Shown here: positions 49,755 to 59,381 of the stretch, piece by piece | Layout of the letters: every line of letters starts with the position of its first letter | How positions within the stretch are numbered: the first letter of the stretch is position 1 | Source of the DNA: Cypionkella sp. | Lineage (GTDB): Bacteria; Pseudomonadota; Alphaproteobacteria; Rhodobacterales; Rhodobacteraceae | Direction of reading: 5' to 3' | NCBI RefSeq assembly: GCF_030652235.1 | Contig: NZ_JAUSBA010000034.1 | Location: 186,001-250,000, forward strand | DNA: 64,000 bases | Notes under the pieces: model-generated | Told to the model about the DNA's origin: nothing | Database searches by the model: none | The model's input: the letters and a program-made list of their open reading frames with translations, nothing else | Position numbers and translations under genes: made by a program

Positions 49755-50210
49755 TTAGAGTTCGGTTGGCGGGCCGAAGCGGTCGAGGATGCGGATTTTG
49801 ATCTGATCGCGGGCTTGGCGGTAGGCGGAAAGTTTGGCATCGCGACCCTCACCCAAGGCTGTCGGGTCGATGATCGGCCAGTATTGGACCTCAAGATGGT
49901 AGGATTTGGTCAGATCGAGGGCGGCGTGTTGGCTGGCGGGGGATAGCGCTATGATCAGATCGAACTGGCCCAGATCGTCGCCAAGATTTTGCATTTCCTC
50001 GAACGACCGCGCGCGGTGGCGGGCGAGCTCGATGCCCAACTCGGCGCAGACGGCGATGGAAAAGCCGTCGACCTCCATATCGTTCTTCACCCCCGCCGAT
50101 TGCACATAGGCGCGTTGGCCGTAGAATTTCTTCATCATCGCTTCGGCCATCGGAGAGCGAACAGCGTTGTGATCACAGCAGAACAGCACCGATTGCGGAA
50201 ATGCCATCAT
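49755..50210 (-). CDS. Low-molecular-weight protein tyrosine phosphatase family
   Basis: The 151-residue protein has the CX5R phosphate loop in LFCCDHNAVRSPMAEAM and a C-terminal aspartate in IIDPTA, as in LMW-PTP and arsenate-reductase-related proteins. It follows UPF0262 and hisD with 1-bp and 4-bp overlaps, a gene order conserved in Rhodobacterales. The physiological substrate is unknown. Confidence 0.88.
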   Translation of the reverse strand: MMAFPQSVLFCCDHNAVRSPMAEAMMKKFYGQRAYVQSAGVKNDMEVDGFSIAVCAELGIELARHRARSFEEMQNLGDDLGQFDLIIALSPASQHAALDLTKSYHLEVQYWPIIDPTALGEGRDAKLSAYRQARDQIKIRILDRFGPPTEL

Positions 50211-50689
50211 CAGCCCCAGTGCAGAACGCAGATCAGGGTGAACAGGCGGCGGGCGGTGTCGATATCGACCTTGGCCTTGCCCTCCAGCCGTTCCTGCAAC
50301 ACCCGCGCGCCCTCGTTGTGGATGCCGCGCCTTGCCATGTCGATGGCTTCGATCTGGCTGGGGGGCAAGCGTTTGACGGCCTCAAAATACGACTCACAGA
50401 TCTGGAAGTAGTCTTTCACCACTTGGCGGAACGGCCCAAGCGACAGATGGAACTCTCCAACTTTTTCCGTGGCGTCATTGGCGATATCAAACACCAGCCG
50501 CCCCTCGCGGATCGCCAGACCCAAGCGGTACGGCCCCGGCACCGTGGCGCGGTCGTCGCGTGCAGGCAGGGTGAAGGTGTTGTCCTCCAGCAGATCAAAG
50601 ATCGCGACATTGCGTTCCTGCTCGATGGTCGGGGTGACACGGGCGAGGCCCTTCTCATCAATGTCGATGGCGCAAATCCGGTTGGTCAT
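50210..50689 (-). CDS. UPF0262 family protein
   Basis: The 159-residue protein matches UPF0262, a family largely restricted to alphaproteobacteria and found next to hisD. It shows RICAIDIDEKGLARVTPTIE at the start and EAIDMARRGIHNEGARVLQE near the end. Its function is unknown. It is coupled to hisD by ATGA. Confidence 0.9.
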   Translation of the reverse strand: MTNRICAIDIDEKGLARVTPTIEQERNVAIFDLLEDNTFTLPARDDRATVPGPYRLGLAIREGRLVFDIANDATEKVGEFHLSLGPFRQVVKDYFQICESYFEAVKRLPPSQIEAIDMARRGIHNEGARVLQERLEGKAKVDIDTARRLFTLICVLHWG

Positions 50690-51996
50690 GCCGCCCCGCC
50701 GTTCAAGCGATCCAGCCGCGCGCGCACCGACAGCCCATGCGCTTGCAGGCTTTCCGAGATCGCCAGCCGTTCAGCGGCGGGGCCAATCAGCGCCAGCGCC
50801 TCGGGCGTCATTTTGGCCAAGGTGGTGCGTTTGACAAAATCCATCACACTCAATCCTGAAGAAAACCGTGCCGAGCGGGCGGTGGGCAACACATGGTTCG
50901 GACCGCCAACGTAATCGCCGATGGCTTCCGGTGTCCATGCCCCTAAAAAGATTGCGCCGGCATGGGTGATTTCAAGGCTCAACGCCTCGGGATCTGCGGT
51001 GCACAGCTCCAGATGCTCGGGGGCTATGCGGTTCGACAGCGCCGCTGCCTCATGCAGATCGCGGGTGATGATCACCGCGCCATTGTCGCGCCAAGATGCG
51101 CCCGCAATATCGCGACGCTCCAGCGTGACAAGGCGCTTTTCGACGGCAAGAGCAACGGCTTGACCAAAAGCGGCGTCATCGGTGATCAGGATAGATTGGG
51201 CAGATGTGTCATGTTCGGCTTGGCTGAGCAGATCGAGCGCGATCCAGTCGGGGTCATTGTCACGATCCGCGATCACCAGAATCTCTGACGGCCCGGCGAT
51301 CATGTCAATGCCAACCCGGCCAAACACCCGGCGCTTGGCGGCGGCCACATAGGCATTGCCCGGCCCGGTGATTTTATCAACTGCTGCAATGGTTTGGGTG
51401 CCATAGGCGAGGGCCGCCACCGCCTGCGCGCCGCCAATGCGGTAGATGGTGTCAACACCTGCGATCCGGGCCGCCAGCAGCACCAGCGGGTTGACGATGC
51501 CGCCGGGGGTCGGGCAGGTGATCACCAGCCGCTGCACGCCCGCAACTTTGGCGGGGATGGCGTTCATCAGCACGGATGACGGATAAGACGCGGTGCCGCC
51601 CGGTACATAAAGGCCCGCGGCAGAGACAGGCGTCCAGCGCCAGCCCAAGCTTGCGCCTGCGCTGTCTGTCCACATCTCGTCTTTTGGCATTTGGCGGGAG
51701 TGGTAGGCGCGGATGCGCTGTGCGGCGAGTTCCAATGCCGCGCGATCTTCGGGCGATACTCTGGCACATTCTGCCTCGATCTCGTCCGGGGTGAAGGCGA
51801 GGCTTTCAGCCGTCAGCGTCAGTCGGTCGAATTTGGTGGTCAAATCCAGCACGGCTTGATCGCCACGGGCGCGGACATCGGCGATGATGCCCGCTACGGC
51901 CTGATCGACATCCTCGGCCTCCTCGCGCTTCATTCCCAACAGGGCGTTGAAACGCGCCTCAAAGTCGGCGTCCTGGGTTGACAGAAAACTGGGCAT
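50686..51996 (-). CDS. hisD: Histidinol dehydrogenase
   Basis: The 436-residue protein, started at the ATG at 51996 after a GGAGG site, is HisD by length and by YVPGGTASYPSSVLMNAIPA, ITGPGNAYVAAAKRRVFG, IDMIAGPSEILVIAD and HAGAIFLGAWTPEAIGDYVG. It oxidises L-histidinol to L-histidine in two NAD-dependent steps with a zinc ion. An upstream in-frame extension to 52083 lacks a ribosome site. Confidence 0.97.
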   Translation of the reverse strand: MPSFLSTQDADFEARFNALLGMKREEAEDVDQAVAGIIADVRARGDQAVLDLTTKFDRLTLTAESLAFTPDEIEAECARVSPEDRAALELAAQRIRAYHSRQMPKDEMWTDSAGASLGWRWTPVSAAGLYVPGGTASYPSSVLMNAIPAKVAGVQRLVITCPTPGGIVNPLVLLAARIAGVDTIYRIGGAQAVAALAYGTQTIAAVDKITGPGNAYVAAAKRRVFGRVGIDMIAGPSEILVIADRDNDPDWIALDLLSQAEHDTSAQSILITDDAAFGQAVALAVEKRLVTLERRDIAGASWRDNGAVIITRDLHEAAALSNRIAPEHLELCTADPEALSLEITHAGAIFLGAWTPEAIGDYVGGPNHVLPTARSARFSSGLSVMDFVKRTTLAKMTPEALALIGPAAERLAISESLQAHGLSVRARLDRLNGGAA

Positions 51997-52154
51997 GGCG
52001 GCCTCCGGGAATTGCTGCGCTTGCATAGCGGCTGGGGCAAGGTGCTGCAAGAAAAACGCAGAGGACAGACGTTGATGTCGCATCCCAACCGCGCGTCAGC
52101 GCTAAAGAGGCTTGCGGCGTAAGCCGCACTGTCAGATCCTGCCAACAGGCGTTC

Positions 52155-52254
52155 AGAGCGGTGCGGGTTTACAAGGGATCGGACACCGCGGCCTCGCGTT
52201 TCCCTCGAACGCGGTTTCCGATGCTTTTGTTTCCCTGAAAACCTGAACCGCTTT
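52155..52254. repeat. Nested palindromic element of about 100 bp
   Basis: An outer imperfect inverted repeat pairs AGAGCGGTGCGGGTTT with AAACCTGAACCGCTTT, and an inner one pairs ATCGGACACCGCG (52179-52191) with CGCGGTTTCCGAT (12 of 13 bases). The whole can fold into one long hairpin. It fills most of the gap between hisD and the GlxA-type gene and overlaps the latter's stop. It resembles a small non-autonomous or REP-like repeat. The rest of the gap holds nothing recognisable. Confidence 0.65.
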
Positions 52255-53260
52255 AACCGCCAAAATGTGAGAAGCGGTAGGGCGAGGTGCCGTATTTCTT
52301 CCGAAACGATTTCGAGAAATGCGAGGTCGAGGCATAACCGCAGGCCACCGCCACCTCTGTCACCTTCAGATCGGTTTCCGCCAAAAGCGCGCGCCCGCGC
52401 GCCAAACGCAGGTCGTTCATGTAGCGAACGGGCGTGATGTTGAGATAGCGGTTGAACAGCCGCTCGATCTGGCGGCGTGACAGGGCCAGATGGGCCGCAC
52501 AGGCATCAAGTTCAAAGTCCTCCTCGATATGCGCCTCCATAAAGGCCGCCGCTTGCAGTAATTTGTCGTGACGGGTGCCAAGGCGGGCGGCAAGCGAGGT
52601 GGTTTGCAGATCTTCTTCCTGCCTGCGCTGGGTCAAAAGGCACATGTTCATCACCTCTTGCCCCAAGGCGGGGCCGAAGCGGTCGTTGATCAGCTTCAGC
52701 ATCAGATCGGCGGCTGCGACACCGCCTGCACAGGTCATCACCCGGTCATCAATGCAGAACACTTGCCGCGCGGGCAGAAGATCGGGGTGGTTCTCGGCAA
52801 AAGCGTCGATATTGTCCCAATGCATGGTAAAGCGGTGACCCTTCAGAATGCCCGCTTGCGCCAAAGCATAGGCCCCGGTGCACAGCCCCCCCACCACGCG
52901 CCCCCGCCGCCACAACGACCGCAGCCAATCGCCCAAGGCTTGGCTGGCTTTGCCCTCGGGTTCCACACCAGAACAGACCAGCACCATGCCCTCCGGTTTC
53001 GCCTGACCCCAAGCACCATCGACCATAATGGGTACACCGTTGGAGCAGGCCACCGGGCCGCCATCATCTGACAGCACCTGCCAGCGAAACAGCACCCGTT
53101 GCGTCAGTTGATTGGCCATCCGCAAAGGCTCGATCGCCGAGGAAAACGCCAGCATGGTAAATTTCGGCAGCAGCACGAAGGCCACGTCCAGCGGCTCTGG
53201 ATGCCCGGGCAGCATCACATGCGCCGAGCCTTTGGCAACGTATTTCTGCGCATCGCTCAT
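52253..53260 (-). CDS. GlxA-family transcriptional regulator (second copy in window)
   Basis: The 335-residue protein, started at the ATG at 53260 after GAGGGGG, has a DJ-1/PfpI-like N-terminal domain (FVLLPKFTMLAFSSAIEPLR, VVGGLCTGAYALAQAGILKG) and a C-terminal AraC HTH (HLALSRRQIERLFNRYLNIT, VTEVAVACGYASTSHFSKSF). This type includes the betaine and carnitine catabolism activators GbdR and CdhR. The neighbours do not reveal a target. It is only distantly similar to the protein at 6667-7677. Confidence 0.87.
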   Translation of the reverse strand: MSDAQKYVAKGSAHVMLPGHPEPLDVAFVLLPKFTMLAFSSAIEPLRMANQLTQRVLFRWQVLSDDGGPVACSNGVPIMVDGAWGQAKPEGMVLVCSGVEPEGKASQALGDWLRSLWRRGRVVGGLCTGAYALAQAGILKGHRFTMHWDNIDAFAENHPDLLPARQVFCIDDRVMTCAGGVAAADLMLKLINDRFGPALGQEVMNMCLLTQRRQEEDLQTTSLAARLGTRHDKLLQAAAFMEAHIEEDFELDACAAHLALSRRQIERLFNRYLNITPVRYMNDLRLARGRALLAETDLKVTEVAVACGYASTSHFSKSFRKKYGTSPYRFSHFGG

Positions 53261-53307
53261 AACGGCCCCCTCGGGCGCAAGCATAGCAGAACCGCCTGCA
53301 GGCTGCA

Positions 53308-55026
53308 TCAGGTGCGAATGCCCGCGAAGCGTTGCTGCCAATCGGCGCGTTCTTCGTCGGTGATTTTGCGGAACAGGTTTTCCGGCACCCTGAAGGCGTG
53401 ACCTGCGGGCAGGGCTGTCATCGCGGCGGCCACGTCATCGGGCCAAGTCCAATCCTCCGTTCCCATTGCGGCCATCATGGCGGCGGCCGCATCGGGGATG
53501 AAGGGTGCGGAAAGGATGGCATAAACCCGGATCAGGTTCAGGCTAAGGCGGATCATCGCCTGCGCGCGCTCGGGGTCGGTTTTCACCACCGTCCAAGGCG
53601 CTGCGGCTTGCAGATATTCGTTGCCGATCACCCAGATTGCGCGCAACTCGGCGGACGCCTTGCGGACCTCCATCGTCTCCATACAGGCGGCGTAGTCCTT
53701 GATGCGGGTGCCGAGGTCTTCGATCAGCCGGGCTTCCTGTTCGCCAAATTCGCCGGCGCTTGGCACTTCGCTGCCGAACTTCGCGACGCAAAATTTGGTG
53801 ACGCGGCTGACGAGGTTGCCCAGCACATCCGCCAGGTCTTTGTTCACCGAAACCTGAAAATTCTCCCAAGTGAATTCAGAATCCGCAGATTCCGGGGCGT
53901 GGCTTAGCAACCACCAGCGCCAGTAATCCGACGGCAGGATCGACAAAGCCTGATCCATGAACACGCCGCGCCCGCGTGAGGTGGAGAATTGGCCGCCGTC
54001 ATAATTCAGGTAATTGAAGGACTTGAGGTAATCGACCAGCTTCCACGGTTCACCCGACCCCAGAATGGTCGCGGGGAAAGACAGCGTGTGGAACGGCACA
54101 TTGTCTTTGCCCATGAACTGGTAATAGCTTACATCCTGCGCGCCCATATCGGTGCGCCACCAGCGTTGCCACGCGGCATCTGGCAAGCCCTGCGCATCGG
54201 CCCATTCCGCAGTGCAGGCGATGTATTCGATCGGGGCGTCGAACCAGACGTAGAACACCTTGCCCTCCATCCCCGGCCAGATCTGATCGCCCTTTTTGAC
54301 CGGGATGCCCCAGTGCAAATCGCGGGTGATGCCGCGATCCTGCAAACCGTCGCCGTCGTTCAGCCATTTTTTCGCGATTGAAGTGGTCAGAATTGGCCAG
54401 TCTTTTTTGCTGTCAATCCAAGCCTCTAGCTTATCGCGCAACGACCGTTGGCGCAGATAAAGATGCTTGGTTTTGCGCACCTCAAGATTGGTTGATCCCG
54501 AAATCGTCGAATGTGGGTTGATCAGATCGGTGGGGTCTAGCTGCTTGGTGCAGTTGTCGCATTGATCGCCGCGGGCAGATTCATAGCCGCAATTCGGGCA
54601 GGTGCCCTCGATATAGCGGTCGGGCAGAAAGCGGTGATCGTCAATGGAATAGATCTGTGATTCCTCGACCTCGCGGATCAGCCCCGCCTCGGCCAGCTTG
54701 CCTGCGAAATGCTGCGTCAACAGATGGTTGCGCTGGCTAGACGAGCGCCCGAAATGGTCAAACGACAATCGAAAGCCGCGCGCAATCTCGGCCTGTACAT
54801 CATGCATTTCGGCGCAATATGCGGCGACAGGCTTGCCGGCTTTGGCGGCTGCAAGCTCGGCAGGCGTGCCGTGCTCATCCGTGGCGCAGATGAACATCAC
54901 CTCGTGGCCGCGGGCGCGGTTGTAGCGCGCGAACAAATCGGCGGGCAGTTGGCTGCCCACCAGATTGCCCAAGTGCTTGATGCCATTGATATAAGGAATG
55001 GCGGAGGTGATCAGAATCCGTGCCAT
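53308..55026 (-). CDS. metG: Methionyl-tRNA synthetase
   Basis: The 572-residue protein, started at the ATG at 55026, has the class-I signature in [19 protein letters not shown] (HIGH equivalent HLGN), a zinc knuckle [17 protein letters not shown], and [13 protein letters not shown] in place of KMSKS, as in alphaproteobacterial MetG. It charges tRNA-Met with methionine. The C-terminal dimerisation domain of longer forms is absent, which is usual for this subtype. Confidence 0.96.
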   Translation of the reverse strand: MARILITSAIPYINGIKHLGNLVGSQLPADLFARYNRARGHEVMFICATDEHGTPAELAAAKAGKPVAAYCAEMHDVQAEIARGFRLSFDHFGRSSSQRNHLLTQHFAGKLAEAGLIREVEESQIYSIDDHRFLPDRYIEGTCPNCGYESARGDQCDNCTKQLDPTDLINPHSTISGSTNLEVRKTKHLYLRQRSLRDKLEAWIDSKKDWPILTTSIAKKWLNDGDGLQDRGITRDLHWGIPVKKGDQIWPGMEGKVFYVWFDAPIEYIACTAEWADAQGLPDAAWQRWWRTDMGAQDVSYYQFMGKDNVPFHTLSFPATILGSGEPWKLVDYLKSFNYLNYDGGQFSTSRGRGVFMDQALSILPSDYWRWWLLSHAPESADSEFTWENFQVSVNKDLADVLGNLVSRVTKFCVAKFGSEVPSAGEFGEQEARLIEDLGTRIKDYAACMETMEVRKASAELRAIWVIGNEYLQAAAPWTVVKTDPERAQAMIRLSLNLIRVYAILSAPFIPDAAAAMMAAMGTEDWTWPDDVAAAMTALPAGHAFRVPENLFRKITDEERADWQQRFAGIRT

Positions 55027-55090
55027 GCGATGCCCTTTCCCGTCAGTTGCGCCTCGTTTACCCGATGCGCGGGCCAAGGGCCAGACGAGG

Positions 55091-55648
55091 TTAAAGCCTA
55101 GAGGGGGATTCTAAGCCTTTTGTGATGCGTCGCAGCGTGGCGTCACCTTTCAGCCCGCGCAAAATCCCCCCGGTGATATGGGCCAGCAGCAGCGCCATCA
55201 GCAGTTTGGTCAGGATGCCGTGCACGGCAAAGCCAGCGTTTTCAAGTGCTTCCGAAGTGGGAGCGATGGGGGGCAGGGTGATCTGGCCAAAGATCACCAG
55301 ATCCAGACCCGTGGCGGAACTGGCGATCCAACCGGACAGCGGGATCGCCAGCATCAGCGCGTAAAGTGTCAGATGGGTGGCGCGGGCAGCGCGGTTTTGC
55401 CAGTGTGCGGCGGGGCCAAGCGGCGGTGGTGGCGGGCTGATGCGGTGCCAGATCAGCCGGATCACGGCGAGGCTAAGTGCTGTCAGCCCCATGGTCTTGT
55501 GCAGGCCATAGAGCCAGAGCGTTGAAAGATTGGGCTTAATCCAGCCAAGTGCGGTGCCAAGCACCAACAAAGCCAAGATCAGCGCCGCCATGGTCCAATG
55601 CAGCAGGCGCGAGATCCGGCCAAACCCGGTGGAAGAATTTCGCCACAT
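55091..55648 (-). CDS. Cytochrome b561
   Basis: The 185-residue protein has four membrane segments with histidines suited to two b hemes ([58 protein letters not shown]). Bacterial b561 proteins pass electrons between quinol and periplasmic acceptors. The start directly follows the YceI stop, and the b561-YceI pair is common in proteobacteria, probably acting on a quinone or isoprenoid ligand. Confidence 0.9.
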   Translation of the reverse strand: MWRNSSTGFGRISRLLHWTMAALILALLVLGTALGWIKPNLSTLWLYGLHKTMGLTALSLAVIRLIWHRISPPPPPLGPAAHWQNRAARATHLTLYALMLAIPLSGWIASSATGLDLVIFGQITLPPIAPTSEALENAGFAVHGILTKLLMALLLAHITGGILRGLKGDATLRRITKGLESPSRL

Positions 55649-56209
55649 CTAATCACTGCGCGCAATGCGGGCCAGAATATCCAAGCGCACCTGATCGCCG
55701 ACCATATCCGACCAGCCCACCGCGCCGAAATCGGATCGGTTGACGGTACCCGTCAGCCGGATGGTCAGATGGCTGAGATCGCCCGCCTCATGCCCTTTCT
55801 GCCGCCAGATCATCGCCTGCATCACCATCGGCTTGGTGACGCCGCGAATGGTGACTTGGCCCTTGACCTCGGCCCCTTCACCCTTGGCGGTGACCGAGGT
55901 GCTTTCAAAGCTTATCTGCGGAAACTCCTTTGAATTCAGAACTTTCGGCCCCTTCATCGCCTGCGCGGCAAAGGGAAACGAGGCCTCGGCATGGGCGGAA
56001 TCCAGCGTCACAGCAACATGGCTGGCGCTGACATTCTTGAAATCGAGCGTAAGATCGGCGCGGGTGATCGGCATCTGTCCGGTGATTTTATCGCTGCCGA
56101 AATCGGTTTCAAACCCGATCAGCGAGGCATCGGGTTGCAGGGTGTATGTGGCAGGGGAAGCGAAGGCGGGACTGGCCCCGAGCGCTAAAAGCAACAGCAT
56201 TATGCGCAT
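55649..56209 (-). CDS. YceI-family periplasmic protein
   Basis: The 186-residue protein begins with a cleavable signal peptide (RIMLLLLALGASPAFASPAT) and continues as a YceI lipocalin-like barrel (YTLQPDASLIGFETDF, LNSKEFPQISFESTSVTAKG, GVTKPMVMQAMIWRQKG). YceI proteins bind isoprenoid lipids in the periplasm. It is followed without gap by cytochrome b561. Confidence 0.92.
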   Translation of the reverse strand: MRIMLLLLALGASPAFASPATYTLQPDASLIGFETDFGSDKITGQMPITRADLTLDFKNVSASHVAVTLDSAHAEASFPFAAQAMKGPKVLNSKEFPQISFESTSVTAKGEGAEVKGQVTIRGVTKPMVMQAMIWRQKGHEAGDLSHLTIRLTGTVNRSDFGAVGWSDMVGDQVRLDILARIARSD

Positions 56210-56275
56210 GTAAGCCTCCTTATCCTAACGTAATGTAACATCAAAATGGTCAAGGCTGCACAAATTCGCGTGAGG

Positions 56276-56291
56276 TCAGACTTCGGTCTGA
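56276..56291. other. Small UUCG hairpin between yceI and the reductase gene
   Basis: TCAGAC-TTCG-GTCTGA is a perfect 6-bp stem with the very stable TTCG loop in the divergent gap. A role as a 5' mRNA structure for the reductase gene is possible. Confidence 0.4.
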
Positions 56292-56360
56292 TCGGGTCCT
56301 GCACGGGGGCTTTCCTTGTCAGGGCGCGCCGCCTAGTCTGCGCTGAAACAGGAGGACGCG

Positions 56361-57404
56361 ATGCGGCAAGTGCGATTGGGGCAGACGGGGCTTTCGGTAT
56401 CGGCGATTTCACTGGGCACGATGACTTGGGGTAGCCAGAACTCCGAGGCCGAGGGCCATGCGCAGATGGATCTGGCGTTGGATCACGGCGTGAATTTCTG
56501 GGACACTGCCGAGATGTATCCGGTCAATCCGGTGCGGGCGGAAACCGTGGGACGTACCGAGGAAATCATTGGCACTTGGCTTGCCGCACGGGGTGGGCGC
56601 GATCGGCTGGTGCTGGCGACCAAGGTGACCGGAGAGGGGCAGGACGCCGTGCGCGGTGGCGCGCCGCTGACGGGTGCAGTGATGCGGGCGGCGGTGGAAG
56701 ATTCGCTGCTGCGGCTGAAAACCGATTACATCGACCTTTATCAACTGCACTGGCCCAACCGTGCTGCCTATCACTTTCGCGACATTTGGCATTTTGACCC
56801 GCGGGGCGGAGATAAGGCGAATATTGAAGCACATATGCTTGAAATGCTTCAGGTATCGGCCGATCTGATCGCAGAGGGTAAAATCCGTCATATTGCACTT
56901 TCCAATGAATCGGTTTGGGGGGCAGGACGTTGGCTTGCGCTGGCCGACACGCATGCACTGCCGCGGATGGCGACGGTACAGAATGAATACTCGCTGCTGT
57001 GTCGGCAGTTTGACAGCGATTGGGCCGAATTGTCGGCGCTGGAGGATATGCCGTTGCTGGCGTTCTCGCCACTCGCCACTGGCTTGCTGACGGGCAAATA
57101 TGCCGGCGATGTGATCCCGGAAGGCACGCGGCGAGCGGTGAACCCGACCCTGTCGGGACGGGTGACGCCACAGGTGTTTCCGGCGGTGGCGGCCTATCTG
57201 GGCATCGCCGCGCGGCACGGGTTGAACCCGGCGCAGATGGCGATTGCGTTTTGCATGGCGCGGCCGTTCCCCTGTATTCCGATCATTGGTGCCACCGATC
57301 TGGCGCAGCTTGAGGTGGCTTTGGGGGCGGCGGATGTTGTGTTGGACGCCGAGGTTCTGGCCGAAATTGATGCGGCACACCGCGCGCATCCGATGCCGTA
57401 CTAA
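56361..57404 (+). CDS. Aldo/keto reductase (Tas-like)
   Basis: The 347-residue protein is an aldo/keto reductase: LGQTGLSVSAISLGTMTWGS, VNFWDTAEMYPVNP (catalytic Asp and Tyr), RLVLATKVTGEG (Lys) and YIDLYQLHWPNR (His). The insertion with DPRGGDKANIEAHML and the overall length resemble Escherichia coli Tas. GGAGGAC precedes the start. The substrate is unknown. A small lipoprotein gene follows 9 bp downstream. Confidence 0.9.
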   Translation: MRQVRLGQTGLSVSAISLGTMTWGSQNSEAEGHAQMDLALDHGVNFWDTAEMYPVNPVRAETVGRTEEIIGTWLAARGGRDRLVLATKVTGEGQDAVRGGAPLTGAVMRAAVEDSLLRLKTDYIDLYQLHWPNRAAYHFRDIWHFDPRGGDKANIEAHMLEMLQVSADLIAEGKIRHIALSNESVWGAGRWLALADTHALPRMATVQNEYSLLCRQFDSDWAELSALEDMPLLAFSPLATGLLTGKYAGDVIPEGTRRAVNPTLSGRVTPQVFPAVAAYLGIAARHGLNPAQMAIAFCMARPFPCIPIIGATDLAQLEVALGAADVVLDAEVLAEIDAAHRAHPMPY

Positions 57405-57413
57405 GGGCGCGCG

Positions 57414-57941
57414 ATGCGGTTTTGCATGATTTTGGCGCTGGTGTTGGCGGGCTGCACTTTGGCCAGCGGCAAGTTGGCGAAGCCCAGCGATAGCGCCAAC
57501 CCGATCACCGGCGATGCGATTGCGGTGACCTCGCTGGATGCGCCTGCAGTGGCGGGTGTGGCTGATCCGGCGGCAGATGTCGTGAAACCGGAACCTGCAA
57601 AGCCTGACCGGGCGCAAGTTGTAGCGGCGCAGCCCGATCCCGCAGCCGTCGATCCCGCCAAAGCCGCTGCGCCGCCGGTGGCAGAAGAACCCGCGCGGGT
57701 GCTGGGGCCGGAAGAACTGGCTTGTGCCAAAAAGGGCGGGCAGTGGTCTGTTGCGGGCAAAGCGGGCGGGATGAGTTGCGTGCACAGGATGCGCGATGCG
57801 GGCAAGTCTTGCCGTAAGAAAAGCGATTGTGAGGGCGATTGCCTCGCCAGATCAAATACTTGCGCGCCAATCGCGCCGTTGTTTGGCTGTAATGAAATTT
57901 TGCAGGATAACGGCGTGATGGTGACCCTTTGTATCGACTGA
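57414..57941 (+). CDS. Cysteine-rich lipoprotein, 175 residues
   Basis: The protein starts with a lipoprotein signal (MILALVLAGC, lipobox LAGC), then a long Ala/Pro/Asp-rich linker (about 30-100), then a compact domain with eight cysteines (CAKKGGQW, CVHRM, CRKKSDCEGDCLARSNTC, GC, LCID). The cysteine pattern suggests a disulfide-stabilised extracytoplasmic module. It overlaps the lipocalin gene that follows by 13 bp. No known family is evident. Confidence 0.7.
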   Translation: MRFCMILALVLAGCTLASGKLAKPSDSANPITGDAIAVTSLDAPAVAGVADPAADVVKPEPAKPDRAQVVAAQPDPAAVDPAKAAAPPVAEEPARVLGPEELACAKKGGQWSVAGKAGGMSCVHRMRDAGKSCRKKSDCEGDCLARSNTCAPIAPLFGCNEILQDNGVMVTLCID

Positions 57942-58420
57942 TCGCGCTTTTGCTGCTGAGCGCCTGTGTGGCAGCCCCAAAAACCGTGGTTGTTGGGCGC
58001 TACCGCGCGCCCGATGCGCCGATGTATTCCAATGCGGTGATGGATCAAAACCGATTGGTTGGCACTTGGAGCCAGGTGGCGGCTTTCGGCGGCGAGGGCT
58101 GCAAGCCGGGCGGTGCCGAGATTTCGCGAGGCGCCGGCGGGCTGCAAATCCGCTACCGTTTGTGCGAATCCGGCGTACAGATGGCGGCGGCGGGGACGAT
58201 GGCATCCGAGACCGTCGGGCGGTTCGCGGTGCCGGGGCAGCCGGGGCCGTGGTGGATTTTGTGGGCGGACGGCGATTATCGCACGCTGGTGGTCGGCAGC
58301 CCGAACGGTCGGCTGGGCTTCATTCTGAACCGGGGGCCGTTTCCGCCGGATCGGCTAAAAGCGGCGCGGGATATCTTCGAATGGAACGGCTATGACCCGC
58401 GGGGGTTGGTGGTTTACTGA
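57929..58420 (+). CDS. Lipocalin-family lipoprotein
   Basis: The 163-residue protein starts at a TTG at 57929 inside the previous gene; this start gives a complete lipoprotein signal (LIALLLLSAC). The mature part has the lipocalin/Blc pattern with LVGTWSQVAAFGGEGC, WWILWADGDYRTLVVGSPNG and the C-terminal LKAARDIFEWNGYDPRGLV. It should be a membrane-anchored lipid-binding protein. It ends 7 bp into the convergent XRE gene. Confidence 0.78.
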   Translation: MYRLIALLLLSACVAAPKTVVVGRYRAPDAPMYSNAVMDQNRLVGTWSQVAAFGGEGCKPGGAEISRGAGGLQIRYRLCESGVQMAAAGTMASETVGRFAVPGQPGPWWILWADGDYRTLVVGSPNGRLGFILNRGPFPPDRLKAARDIFEWNGYDPRGLVVY

Positions 58421-59313
58421 TCCATAAGCCGTTGCAATCGCGCCAGATGATCGCGCACGCCACGCGCGCCAAACGGGGCTGCGCGCACCAGTCCGTGAAA
58501 ATGGTGCAGGATGGATTGCACCCGGTCGGGGTCGCGAAACACGATGTATTGGCGGCCGAGATAGACGGCGGCAAGATGCGGTCCGAACACCGTGACCGGG
58601 CTGGAATAGACCCGATGCGCGTCAAACAGATACAGCCGCAGCGCGGGATAAAGCGTGTCACAGATTGCGATCAAATGATCCATCTGCGCATGGCGGGCGG
58701 CCAGCGGCAGGCCTGACCAATAGCCCAAGCCTTTGGCAAAGTTCGATATTTCATGCAGTGGCATAGCGATTTCGTAATCGGATTGCGCGGATTTCATCCA
58801 ATCCAGTTGGTCTTGAAACGCCGCAATCGCCTGATCAGCCGAGCGGCCAAGGTAGTCTGCATATTCCCAAGCCACCACTTCGGGCGTCTTTAGCATGTCT
58901 GGCAGGCTGGCCGGGACATGGCGGATTTTATAGCCCGCAGCGGCGCGGTGCCAGCCGATCAGCTCTTGGTCAAACAACGCACGCGGCGCTTCGGAAAAGA
59001 TCACGGAGCTGGCAAGCAGCGCATCCACCGGCTCGGGCCGATCGGTCAGGCCCAAAAGCCAATCGCAAGACACCCCCAAAGCTGTGGCGCAATCGGCGGT
59101 CAGTTGCGCATTGGGCAGCCGGATGCCGGGGGCAAGCAGCGCTGAAACCGTCGAGCGATCCGCCCCGGTGGCGCGGGCCAAGGCAGCCTGGCTGGTGCCG
59201 CGTTGCGTCATGGCCTCGGCTAGGCGGGTTCGAAACAACGGGGCGCGGTCGCGCTTGTCGATAAAATCCGGCATCTGTTTTGTATTATCCGCAATGGTGA
59301 TGGGATGTTGCAT
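58414..59313 (-). CDS. XRE-family transcriptional regulator with sensor-like C-terminus
   Basis: The ATG at 59313, just after AGAGGA, gives 299 residues; an ATG at 59352 is an alternative but overlaps the region upstream of the divergent desaturase. Residues about 30-95 form a helix-turn-helix (RGTSQAALARATGADRSTVS, ALGVSCDWLLGLTDRPEPV). The remaining 200 residues form an unassigned domain (RLYLFDAHRVYSSPVTVFGP, YLGRQYIVFRDPDRVQSILH). It overlaps the upstream part of the desaturase region and may regulate it. Confidence 0.8.
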   Translation of the reverse strand: MQHPITIADNTKQMPDFIDKRDRAPLFRTRLAEAMTQRGTSQAALARATGADRSTVSALLAPGIRLPNAQLTADCATALGVSCDWLLGLTDRPEPVDALLASSVIFSEAPRALFDQELIGWHRAAAGYKIRHVPASLPDMLKTPEVVAWEYADYLGRSADQAIAAFQDQLDWMKSAQSDYEIAMPLHEISNFAKGLGYWSGLPLAARHAQMDHLIAICDTLYPALRLYLFDAHRVYSSPVTVFGPHLAAVYLGRQYIVFRDPDRVQSILHHFHGLVRAAPFGARGVRDHLARLQRLMDQ

Positions 59314-59381
59314 ATCCTCTGAGTTCCGCAGCGGTTTGGCAAGTGCTAGCATACGACTGTAACCCCTTGATGAGGAAAGAT

